Assembly (NCBI GenBank): GCA_032622095.1
Contig: CP136064.1
Coordinates: 182,264,209 to 182,328,208 of the forward strand
Source of the DNA: Siphonodentalium dalli
Taxonomy: Eukaryota; Mollusca; Scaphopoda; Gadilida; Siphonodentaliidae
Direction of reading: 5' to 3'
Length of the DNA: 64,000 nucleotides
Under the pieces are notes generated by a model. That model did not search any database, was not told the DNA's origin, and saw only the letters and a program-made list of their open reading frames with translations. Below, piece after piece: positions 34,772-46,364 of this stretch. How positions within the stretch are numbered: the stretch's first letter is position 1; each line of letters starts with the position of its first letter. The translations under genes and the position numbers were made by a program.

Positions 34772-34880
34772 CTGATGGAGTGTTCGTGGCATCTCCTTTC
34801 AAACCCTGGATGATTCCTGTGTAGGCTTCTAAGCAGCTTTCTCGTAGTTCATTGAGATAATCAATCATGTCATAGTCAGT
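34772..34880 (-). CDS. KPNB1: Importin subunit beta-1, internal exon
   Basis: 109 bp, acceptor ccattttcag, donor GTAAGA. It reads [20 protein letters not shown] followed by [10 protein letters not shown] and ATNTPS, nearly identical to the conserved importin-beta block [21 protein letters not shown]. It starts in phase 0 after ...QAQVDK of the exon at 60559-60702 and ends in phase 1 (TCA G). The preceding intron is 25.7 kb. Confidence 0.95.
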
Positions 34881-34989
34881 CTGAAAATGGAAGATCACTC
34901 TTAATAGTTAATACCGGTATTTCAATACAGTAGGCCACAAAAATATGTCATACATACATTGTACTAATAATTACATGTGCTGTTAAAGT

Positions 34990-35315
34990 GTATATGTAGA
35001 GACTAATAACTTCTATTTTTATTGTTCATATACATGTACATGTTGAACATTAGCAATATAAATTTTCAATTCTCTACATTCAAAATTGTGGGAAAGGATT
35101 ACACAATAAAGGTACCCAAAAATCGAAATGGTCCAAAAAGTCAAGAAAGGGGAATAACTCTTGAAAAAAAAATATTTCCCTTTGTCCAGATACATGTTGC
35201 ACATCAGCAATATATTGGTAACAATATCCTAAAGTTTCAATTCTCTATATTAAAGATGTACGAGGAGTTGATTACACAATGAAGGTATTAATTTTTCGGG
35301 GGACAATAAATATGA
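34990..35315. mobile_element. Degenerate family-3 pearl-like copy
   Basis: Two diverged core units ('acatgttg..catyagcaatat..tctacattcaaaattg..attacacaatgaaggta') end in TTCGGGGGACAATAAATATG, like the 3' end of the element at 28031-29181. The 5' palindrome and the ACGG tract are missing. Confidence 0.55.
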
Positions 35316-35745
35316 AGCAGGTCAAAATATTGGGGAGGTAGGCGATGATTATCCAGGCATTTATGGCCTTACATGTTGGGCATGTAAATATTTAGATATA
35401 TTACTGGTTCTTTAAGAAACCAATAAACAAGAACAAAACCTAATTTCTTGGCAATTTTTTTTTTACGTTGTGCAGTGAGTGAGTTTATTTTTTTAGCTGA
35501 ATGTTTCTATAGGCTATTTAGGAGATAAATGTACTCCGTTTTGTTGGGATATTCGGAATTGGAGCATGAAAACAGTTTGTGAACGAGCTGAGCTGGCTTG
35601 CTCTCCATTGTAATTTAATCCATCAAGAAATTTAAAAGAAATTGTATGAAAAGCACTTTTTATATGACATTACATGCTTTGAATTGAGATAGCCTTTTGA
35701 CTGTAATCAAATCTATGGATACGCTCCATGTGGTTATTTGCAATA

Positions 35746-38041
35746 TAGTCCAGTGCATTTATGGTTTTACCCAGAACTAATTGCAACAGAATTTTTTTTT
35801 GCTGGAATTGGTACATATACCCTCCATAAACAACATACTAAAAATCGGCAAAAATCGGAAAAAGGGAAATTAGTGAATTTCGTGAAAATAAATTGAGAAA
35901 ATTTGGTCAAATCATCAATTTATGGGTTTTCATGAATGTATATAAAAAATTCAAATTTACAAGTCCTACAAATATCATGCCTATTTTGTCGACCACATTT
36001 TCCTGAATCCAGAACTGGCAACCATTCCCAGATTCCTTAAGTATTTTTCGAGTTGTGTGCCTTCAAAAACGCGAGTTTACCTGATTTCGGAACCTTAATT
36101 TCGCCAAATGCTGTATTATATGGTTAGTTATTTAAAAAACTAGAGCAAAATTAATTACTTTTACACTGTTTTAGTAATTTCCTCACTAGATAAAACACAA
36201 AATATGATTAATATGTGCATCTATGAATAAGGAGAATAAAATATTCTCAAACAAAATGTGTGTTCCATTGTATGGACTTAGCCAAATTAGCCTTGACACA
36301 GAACTCGTGTGATGAAATGCCATATTTGAGGTCATGTAACTCAATAAATTAATATCCATATGCTCTGATTTTCTCATAACAATTTGAGAATACTAGATTG
36401 AACAAATTGTGAAGGAATTTCCAAATGCATTGGTGAAGAAAATAAAATTATGGTCCTATGAACTCTTAGTCTAGCCTCTTTTCCGAAAATGCAATTGTGG
36501 GACGTTTTTGTCAATTTTAAAAGGATGTTAGGCATATTCAGAAAAATTAACGAAAGTTTATTGTGTAAAATTATGTGATCTGTCCTCTTAAATCATGTTT
36601 TTGTTGAGAAAATAGCATTTCAATGGCTATACCAATGAATTTCACTGGATTTCACTCATCATTGTGGAAACATACTCCAAATTTGAACGGCAGAAAAATG
36701 GGGTAGGGGAAAGCATATCAACAAAATCTTCAAAATTATGCATCTTGAAGCAGAAAACTTTATGTTAACAGTTTCTGCTTACATTGTTCTTTCATACATA
36801 ATTTCATATTTCCTTTGTTTATGTTTATTGACAGAGCTATAATATTTTTTGTCATAATTTGGCAGTGAAATGTCAAATTGGCTATTTTGAGATTGTTTTA
36901 TACAACATAACCATAAAATTATAAATCAACGTCCGATAATGTATTAAGCAGTTTTATAATGCAACATGAATGTACACAAACTGGAAGAAAACAACATTGT
37001 GTCTGAAATGGCTGTAATTTGGTGATAATATTGCATTTTGTGATTTTTCCTACCCCTATACCAACGTTAAAATTTGGAGTCAGTTTCCTGAAAAATGAAA
37101 GAAATCAAGTGAAATACTATGGCATAACCAATGTAAGGCTAATTTTTTATCACTAAATTGTTGTGGGAGGAAAGTTCAAATAATTTTACACATTAAAACA
37201 CCCATTGTTTTTTTTTTTTATGGCCCAAAACCTTTTAGATTGGACAAAAATGCCTCAAACTGGCATGTTTGGAAACAAGCTAAAACTAAGTATTCAAAGG
37301 GCCATAAGTTGATTTTCTTAAATAATGTCCTGTTAATACCTTTACATTTTGTTCAATCCAATATACTTAAAAGGTTATAAGAAAAGCATGGCATATGGGT
37401 ATTAAATTATTGAGTTACATGACCTCAAATATTGCATTTCATCACACACGTTCAGTGTCGGAGGCAAAATTGGCCAGGTCCATACAATGGAACACACATT
37501 TTGTTTGAGAATATAATCTTCTTCTTAATTATAGATACACATATTAATCATATTTTGTGTTTAATCTAGTGAGGAAATTACTATAACACTGAAAAATCCC
37601 TTCAGTTTGCTCTAGTTTTTTTTAATAATTAATCACAAATAAGGCATTTTGGCTCATTCTTCGAAATTGAGGCCCCGAAAATGGGGCGAAATCAGGTAAA
37701 CTCGCGTTTTTGAAGGCACACAACTCGAAAAATACGCAATGAATCTGGGACCGGTTTTCAGTGCTGGGTTCAGGAAATTGAGGTCGACGCAATACACATA
37801 CCATTTGTAGGATTTGTGAATTTGATTGCTCTTATATGCATCCATGAAAATCCATAAATTGATGATTTGACAATATTTCCCCAAATTTATTTCACGAAAT
37901 TCACCAATTTCCCTTTTTCCGATTTTTGCCGATTTTTAGTATGTTGTTTATGGAGGGTTTGTGTACTTATTCCAGCAAAAAAAAATTCTGTTGCAATTAG
38001 TTCCGGGTGTGGCATTTTTTTCTCATAAATGCACTGGACTA
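35746..38041. mobile_element. 2.3-kb imperfect palindrome (foldback element)
   Basis: Outer ends TAGTCCAGTGCATTTATG (35746) and its complement (to 38041). Arms are complementary, with mismatches and small gaps, from the ends to near 36890. Examples are 'ctagtgaggaaatt', 'ttgaggtcatgtaactcaat' and 'actccaaatt' seen in opposite orientations. Flanking ATA on both sides may be a 3-bp target duplication. No transposase frame. Confidence 0.75.
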
Positions 38042-38071
38042 ATAGAACAGATTTCTGTTAACAGCGTCTAT

Positions 38072-38293
38072 CCCTTTGAGTGCCAGGTTGATTTTTGTAT
38101 CAACCCATATACCCTGTGCCAATGCATTCTCTTATATATGAGAGTCGACCATAGGTCGCCTCGCATATATAAGAGAATGCATTGGCCTAACATTTTTTTT
38201 TTTTTACAATTTTAATAATTTATTCTTATATTCTTTAACAGACTTATTTTGTAGGTTTAGGGCCGATGAGATCGGCCCCTGGCACTCAAAGGG
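38072..38293. mobile_element. MITE with 16-bp inverted ends and an internal hairpin
   Basis: Ends CCCTTTGAGTGCCAGG (38072-38087) and exact complement (38278-38293), with 4-bp flanks CTAT on both sides (38068-38071, 38294-38297). Inside is a 67-bp hairpin (38119-38185) of the CCAATGCATTCTCTTATATA type also found at 17796 and 18722. Confidence 0.75.
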
Positions 38294-38576
38294 CTATATA
38301 TAGAGCACAATGTTCCAGTTGAATCGGTTGACACCTAGCAGCGAGGTGAAATTTTAACCGCATTGCAAATGACTCTGTGCTCCCTTCAAAATTTGTGCAC
38401 GCTTCAGCGACCGATGCTGGTGAATCAAAAACTGAAGTTAGCTGCTGTCGGCCAATCAGAATGCCTGTCTCAGCGACAAATATTTGACTTACAATTACAA
38501 TTTATATTTAATATCTACTAATAATCCACCTTCTAACAAACAAGAGGACAACCAGACTTCTAATTGAGCCTTCTGC

Positions 38577-38640
38577 CACACCTCAGAAAGACTAATCTTT
38601 ATATATCATTATATTCACCAAAGGAAATCTTCATCATTGG
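38577..38640. repeat. CACACCTCAGAAAGACTAAT repeat
   Basis: One of five similar ~60-bp blocks in the window (24457, 38577, 55546, 62216, 63296): CACCTCAGAAAGACTAATC, then 'atcattatattca', then 'tcatcattgg'. Nature unknown. Confidence 0.6.
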
Positions 38641-38804
38641 TGTAACAGAGCAGGACAGAGTGGGTTTATATAAACTTGTTTACCGTATAACTTGTTGACT
38701 TGGTTCACGAAGTATGTTGGTCTGCATAAACTTTTTATATTTTCCTTCCTATTTTGACCAATATGGAGTGTTTAGCAAACAAGTTATAATTCAGTCTCTG
38801 TTAA

Positions 38805-39780
38805 CCCTTCTATACTAAATGGATTCTCCATGGTCAATTATTCAACTGGAGGAATGTTCAGGAAATATAAGCAGAAATTATGTCACAACAGATAATACAA
38901 AGTGTAGAAGGATTCCTATACATTGGTGAGATATTTTCAGATAATAAGTTATGGTCGTTTGTCAAACTTATTATCTGATCATTCCCAAAGGGATAACTAC
39001 TCGTCAATGAGTACTTAGTAAATGAAAGTGTCAATGACACTGTAGATCAACTTGGGAAGGAATAGAATGATGAAGAAGAGGGAAAGCCAAAAAGTTACAG
39101 TGAAGGTCTTGTATTGTGTAGATGAAATTATATTCATTTGAACCATTTCACCAATAAATATGGGCTGCAGGGTGTGCGGATGGATTAAAATTTGAAATCA
39201 GAGATGGCTGCTGGCAGCCATGTTTTATAACGAATTTCGGAAATAATCGATGGCTCCAATCTAGAGGACACCCCAAAGATCCATATGAAGTTTCGTGATG
39301 ATTGGATGAGGGATACGGCCTGTAGCCTGTGCCGAAGGATTTATTCAGGCAAAGAGTAAAATCAAAGATGGCCACTGGCAGCCATGTTATTTAATGAATT
39401 TCGGGAATAATCGATAGCTCCCATCTCGAGTTCACGTTTTTTATTGAATTTCGGATGCCCATATGAAGTTTGGTGATGATCGGTTGAGGGATGTGGTCTG
39501 TAGGGTGAGCCAAAGGATTTAGTCATGGAAAGAGTAAACTCCTGCGGGGCGCCATGTTTTTCATCGAAAATTTCATAAATTTGATGGCTCCCCTCCAGAG
39601 GTGATCCTATACATGCCTGTAAATTTTCAAAACATTTTTCCAATAAATGCGGGCTGTACAGTGTCCCGATGGATTCAGCCTACAGGGTGAGCCAAAGGAA
39701 ATTGTTGATGGATGGACGCACGGGCAGACAGATAATGGACAAAAACCAACGGTAATAGCTCAAAGTTGAGCTAAAAAGGG
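38805..39780. mobile_element. piggyBac-like MITE with an inserted pearl element
   Basis: The left end CCCTTCTATACTAAAT follows TTAA (38801-38804). The right end '...gtacttagta' is split by the pearl insertion and resumes as 'aaggg' before TTAA (39781-39784). An ATAATAAGTT/AACTTATTAT hairpin lies at ~38940-38980. Same family as 52290-55104. Confidence 0.7.
39021..39776 (+). mobile_element. Pearl-type element, family 1, inserted in a MITE end
   Basis: 5' AATGAAAGTGTCAATGACAC, diverged core units ('aaatc..agatggc..ctgg..gccatgtt'), 'atggacgcacgggcagacag', and a 3' perfect stem-loop TAGCTCAA-AG-TTGAGCTA (39756-39773) followed by AAA. No target duplication, as for Helitron/Helentron insertions. 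Confidence 0.75.
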
Positions 39781-39784
39781 TTAA

Positions 39785-42655
39785 AAGCCAACGATAATCT
39801 TTTCAGATTTAATATGTCTCTTGAACTCGACTCATATTTTAACTCTAGGATAACGTGGCTTTTCCAGGATGACATAATAAATTATTCCAAATGAATGCAT
39901 GCCTGGTGTAGTAAAAGTAAAAGTAGTAAAATCGCATTAATCAGAAGTAGTTATGAAACAAGATGCAAACAAATAATCAGTAATAAACATCGTTGACTGA
40001 TAAAAACTTGAATGTGTACCGGGATAAGGAATTATGAATATGTTGCCTTAATTCTGTATTATAAAATTTGTTGTGTTTCCCATGGCAAAATTGTCAACAT
40101 GTCATTGACATCCGATCTCGCAATTTAAATATAATCAACCACAAAGTAGTGTTGGTAATTGTTATCGGCTTTTAATAGAGACAGGATTCCACCTTGCAAT
40201 GAGCTGTTGCAGCACAACCAATGAAACAGCGTCAATTCAGAGATATGACCAAATGAATGGAAGAATCCCATCAAAACAGAAATGAAATCTGAATTACAGT
40301 TCCAGAGAACTCTGATAAGAGTACAGGCCTTAAAGGAATACGGTCCTGAAAAAACAATATTATTTCCTTTCAATATACCGATAATATATATATAAAATGT
40401 CCATTGGGCGCATATAATCTAATATTCGGCCGCCAATCGTTATTTTTATAACGATTAAAAAAAATTCCGAAGTTAGCCGAAGATTTTGTTGTAGACGAAG
40501 TCACATGATCATCAGCCCGATCACGTGGTAACTCATTGACAACGCATAGATGCGCGACGGCGGTATTTTAAGTTTGCATGTAGTCGATCGCGACCTTTGA
40601 AGATTATCGCGTTATCACACTGCGAATGCAAAACTTCGCCGAAAACATCGCCTTTCTCGTAATTAAATGTCTTTATCGTGTTATTATTACTATTATTATA
40701 TGTATCGCGATGTGTTGTTACTATAAAGCCATGCCTGTATATTATTCAGTTTTGCGCGCATTTATCTATATAAACGCGTGCTCGTGTTTATATATATTTT
40801 TTCGTTACCGGAATAGACAAAGTTATATTATATATGCATATCAAGATTGCATATATACGCGAAGACTTGCACAGTTATTAGGCAATTATCATCTCGTAAA
40901 CATTCCAATTTCCAGATGCCATTAGTCGTGTGTCAATAAAGAGCGTTTCGTTTTAATTTATCGTAACGCGGTAAAACAACACAAAATTGGTTTATTGCTG
41001 TCGGATTTAATCAATTATAATCAAGTCATTCATTACCAATATGATATGATAAGTTCATTTTTCCTTGGTTATGAATCATGTATATAATTGGGCAATATGG
41101 TGTTTATATATATTTCGGAATATTGCTTCCCCCACCCCAAAACAATCTTGCCGACTGTCACTGATGGAAATTCACTGCATCTATGCATGGTTATTGGCCT
41201 ATAAAATTAGCACTCTAGCGATGCGGTCTATTGAATATCCAGGTCATAAATCGACCTCTATGTGTCCATTACGCATAACAATAGGGTTATAAAATATATA
41301 AATGTTCGCCATGGTTCGTTTAAACATCCAATCATATATAACACTTTTTGAAGGAGGGTTAATAATCCGGTTTAATATGGAATCACATATTCAAGTGCTC
41401 TTTATTCGCAATATATCGTAATAGTGAACGCTCTTTATTGCGTCAAGGTAAAGGGACTCGACTTAGAACAGTTGTTCTAGTGATTGTTTACTGATTACAA
41501 CAATACAGGCCAATACATGTACATGAACTTCCGATATGCATGCTTTATATATCCTTCCATCATTTTCATAGCAATTTCCGCTTTATTAAACTCTTTTTAT
41601 TCGTACCATATTAGGAAAACTCTTAATATGGAACGCTCTTTATTGAGCCATGGTGAAGGAAATGGGGACTCGACTTAGAATAGTTGTCATCGTGAATTAT
41701 TCATCAACATACTCCCCACTTTAACTGCAATTGTATGTATTCGTAACCATGACTGACTCGTCAAATTAAACGCTCTTTATTTGGTATATGTAATCGGTTT
41801 CTGATTTTGCGCAACAGGTTTCCCACAGAAATCCCGCCAAATGTCACGTAAACGAACATCGTTTGGAAATGAATACAGCATATGCCTAACTGAGAGTCAC
41901 TAGACCGGCCACGGCCGAAAACACTGCATTTATATGGCATTGTCACGAATGAATGATTGTAAATACGGGACACTCGGGGCATATATACGGAAAATTAAAA
42001 CAACATCGCAAACACGCACCCGAATAAAGTTCACATGCCGGCTCGTGTTTTTATAAGCTTTATACGAAAGTGTTATCTACCCCGCTCAATTGTCCCTCTA
42101 TATTTTTTGTCAAAACAATACCGTAACTTTCCAAACAGCACTTAAGACAAATCACAAGTGAAGATAACTCACCGCGCGATGACAATTCACCATGTGTACA
42201 CAATGCTATTGATATGCCCCGCAGTAATTCCATTACACTCACGCGCTGATGTCGATTCCGGATTTTCCATCGCCATATAGGTAGACATAATTAACTCCGA
42301 CTCCAATTCCCTGTTTTTAATTAGTTTACCTCGCTTGACGTCATGCGAGGTTTTGCGACGGAGATAGACGACAACCGGTGGTGGTATTATTTATTTATTT
42401 CTCGGCTTATTTATTACGCGATTTTTATGGGACTTGGATCATTGTGATCACAATAGGGGTGGCTTTCGGATAGAGTTTTGTTGTTTCATGAGGATAGTAA
42501 TCCTTTAAGATTAGACTAGAATCACCGAATCGATTCTCGTAATGATTCTCGGGAAACTTTTCAATTTTCTGTGCTTTATGACTAACTTGATTCGCCATTT
42601 GATTCTCACAATATTAAATGTATTTTGAGCCCTGGATTATCATCGGCATTTAAGA
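39785..42655. other. Intronic stretch with AACGCTCTTTATT repeats
   Basis: No coding frame supported. The word AACGCTCTTTATT occurs at 41427, 41632 and 41769 and inverted (AATAAAGAGCGTTT) at 40934. After the copies at 41427 and 41632 a ~70-bp block with 'ggactcgacttagaa.agttgt' is repeated 204-205 bp apart. No terminal repeats found. Confidence 0.5.
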
Positions 42656-44008
42656 TAGTCTGGGAGCTAATAGGGGTACCCTTGCACCCCCCCCCCCCCT
42701 GGGACTTAACTTCACCCCACTCATTTTGTTCCTTATTATGTCCTTCAACTTTTAAGCAATGTTAACAAGAACAAAAAGTGGCTGTGTAGACTCCAGACAA
42801 GATGGCGTCCATCATGGCCGCCATTTTTCATACCAGACCCCGAGTCAGTTTTATGCAAATTATAACAGGAAAATCTAGTAAAATGTATACAAATGTATAT
42901 ATTTTCGTGAAGCTAAGCCATAAAGACACTTTTTTGGACCAAAATTGAAACTCACCATCCAAGATGGCCACCAAAATGGCCACCGGAAGTTCAAAATATG
43001 ACATTTTTTAACAAATATCTTCTAGATCAATTCATGCTGTTTGGAACTGGTTGAGTAACATGACTTTATTTTGTGTTGTGTATATTAACTGATCATTGGA
43101 GCAATTAAATATGGATTTATTGGGGTCCTAACCCCTTCCGATCCCTCAAAAATTCGATTTTACAGAACGCAGTATAAAATTTCACCAAAAAATCACAATT
43201 GGGATTCTAGTCATATTTCAACAAGAAATGAACAGAACTTTGTAATGTAAGTGAGGTATATCATTACCTATGAATATTCCAACTCACTGGAACCAAAGTT
43301 CTTACTTTGGCTCAAAATGGCTGCCAATATGGCCGCCAAAATATGGAAAATGGTAAATATTACCCCAGCGTGTCCTGCAATCGCTTACAAGTTGTGGTTG
43401 ATGTATAAAATTGGCTATTCTGCATTCAGTACATTGAATACTAACATGTCTGATGCACCATGGTTAATTGTTACTATTGTCACCACTGACATCACCAAAA
43501 ATATTGGACTATTCTCTCAAAAACTTGACATAAATATCGGCAAAAATTAACGTTTCGGGTTTGGACCATTGTTTCATGTAAAATGTAACTGTCTTTGTAT
43601 TGAAAGGTACTTATTGTTTTGATCTAACTTAAATGTGTCACACTACGGTGTGTATAGACCAAATTGCTCAAGATGGCAACCAAATATTATATCCCGAACA
43701 TTATTTTCTGCGTTATCCGAAAAGGTAGCAAATTGTGACTCACTTGGTTATTATACGTGTTAGTTAATTAACTGACAACTACATGTTCTATTCTGGTTGT
43801 CCCAGTTCAGTATGGGGCATGACAAATTCATTTTAAAGTTTGTAATTTTGCCGAGAACCTCTTTTGTGATTTTGGATTTATTGAAAGGAAATGGGCAGAA
43901 CTTTGAAACGGAACTGAGATGGACCATAATCTGTGGCTTTTCTGGTCCATTATGATAAAAAAAATGTCAACTGGATACAGTGTGGATGCCAAGATCGTAG
44001 CCAGGGAG

Positions 44009-45650
44009 TTACTCTATGATCATAGGTGAGGTGAATAGGTATACAGGGAGATATTGTGTGTCATGACTGATGTGAATAGGTATACAATGAGTGACTATAT
44101 GGTTATGAGTGGGTTGTCCATGGTAAGATGCATAGGTATACAGGGAGAGGTCATGGTCAGGTGTGAGATGAATTGGTATGCATGGAGTGACTGTATGGTG
44201 TATGGTTGTGTATATCCAGTACGGGTGCACCCGGTGTGCCTGTATGGGTATGGATATAGCTACATGGTCATCTATGTGCTGATTATGTATATATGGAGTG
44301 ACTGTAAGGTCATGGGTGTGATGTACATGTGTTGTCTGTATGATGATGGATGGGGTGTGTGGATAAATAGCTAGGGAGTGATTTTATGGTTATGGGCAAT
44401 GTGTATACATGGAATGACTGTACGGTCATGATTGAATATGAATACCTGGAGTAAGCTGTGTGGACATTATCGAGCGTGTGGGTATATAGGGAGTGTCATT
44501 GTGGTAACGGGTGGGATGTATATTTATATATCTCGTGGATGTATTATCATTGGTGGGTGTATAGGGATTAGCTGTATTATCATGGACGACGTGTATGATT
44601 ATACAGTGAATTGCTGAATTGTCATGTGTGAGGTGTATATGCAAGTATGGATGGTATGAGTGGTCGTGTGTGCGGGTATTTTGTATATCTGGAAGGGCTG
44701 AATGGCAATTGATGAGGTTTACATGTATACCTGGAGTGAATCTATGGGGTGCATATGTGTATCGAATGGTTATAGGACTATGTGTGTCGAATAGGTATAC
44801 AGGTAGTGACTGTATGGTCAATGGTGAGTACATGTAGGTATACAATTAGTGACTGTATTATCATAAATGTAATGAATATCTATACAGGGGGTGACTAAAT
44901 GGTCTTGTGTCAGGCATATGAGTATACCTGATGTTCCTGTTTGGTGACTTGTGGCGCTATGGTCATGTGTAGGTTATACAGGTATACACATGTGTTGCTA
45001 TATTGTCATGGGCGAGGGGTATGTGTATATAGCGAGTGGCTATATGGCATGGATGAGGTGCATATGCATACATGGAGTGACTACACTGACATGGCTGGGG
45101 TGTATTAGTATATCTTGAGTGGCTATTCGGCTATGGTGTGACAAATAGGGATACAGGGAGTGACATGACCAATGTTGAGGTGAATATGTATACAAGGGTT
45201 GACCATGATCATGTATGAATGTTTTGAATAGGTACACACGGGGTGACTATATGCCCATAGGTCAGGTGAAGGAGTATACCAGGTACCATGGGTGAGGGTA
45301 TGTGTATGAAGAGAGTGGCTATATGGCCATTGGTGAGGTGCATATGTATATCCGGAGTGACTTTATGGTCATTGTTGTGGTGTTGATGTATATATTGATT
45401 GTCTATTTGATCATGTGAGTGGAGAATAGGTATACAGGGGATGACCTTATGGCCAATGGTGAGATGAATAGGTATACAAGGAGTGACTATATGGTTATGG
45501 GTCATGTTTAGGAGTATAACCGGTGTGTCTGCATTGTGATGCGTGGCTGTATGGGCATCCGTGGTCATGGGTCAGTTGTACATGTATACAGTGGATCACT
45601 ATATTGTTATGGCTGTGGTTATGTATATATGGAATGACTGTGTAATAATG
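44009..45650 (+). repeat. ~43-bp minisatellite, left half of the foldback
   Basis: Degenerate units such as 'gaggtgaataggtatacagggagtgactatatggtcatgg', roughly 38 of them. Open frames through it are artefacts of the repeat. Confidence 0.8.
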
Positions 45651-45764
45651 GGTGGCTATCAATTTCCACGCTTAACGTTTCCCCCATGTATATAAACACC
45701 ATCAAGATGGAGAACTCTATGACATGGCATATCCTTCAGTTATTGTGGAAAGCGATAGCCACCC
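45650..45764. repeat. Hairpin at the centre of the foldback
   Basis: GGGTGGCTATC..TTTCCAC (45650-45669) pairs with GTGGAAA..GATAGCCACCC (45745-45764), with three mismatches, around a ~75-bp loop. Confidence 0.7.
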
Positions 45765-45769
45765 AAGGT

Positions 45770-46345
45770 ACACATGTACAACCCACCCATTACCTCAGTC
45801 ACTCCATATGTACATAGACACCACACAACATAATCACCCACATACACCTGATCATACAGCCATACTTGGTTATATCCGTACATACCACAAATGACGATAC
45901 AGCCACGAGTCACCATGCATGAACAGCAGGTATACACCTACACCTGACACATGACCATATAGTCACTCTATGTATACTTATTCACCACATTCACGATCAT
46001 ACAGTCACTCATTGTATACCCATTCACCTCACCATGGACCATACAGCCACTACATGTATACATAATTGCCATACCCATGACCATAGAGTCAATCCAGGTA
46101 TACATATACACATCACCAATTCATAAGATCCATACTTGCCATACTCATACACGCCATCCATGATCATACATCTACTCCCTATACACCACCAATGATAACA
46201 TATCCACAAATTATATAAATATACGTCCCACCCGTTACCAACAGGGCACTCCCTATGTATACACACATATCATGCATGACCTTACAATAACTCCCCGTAT
46301 ACCTATTATCCTCATATATGATCATAGAGTAACTCCCCGGCTGCC
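45770..46345 (-). repeat. Same minisatellite, inverted right half
   Basis: Units such as 'ccatgaccatacagtcactccatgtatac', the reverse complement of those at 44009-45650, about 13 units; ends in 'ctatgatcatagagtaactcc', matching the left-arm junction at ~44010. Confidence 0.8.
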
Positions 46346-46364
46346 ATCTTGGCATCCACCCTGT

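Noticed and set aside
44009-46266. Several frames of 60-140 codons with Tyr/Ile/His-rich repeats
   Set aside because: Produced by the ~43-bp minisatellite in either orientation; frames break randomly with unit indels.
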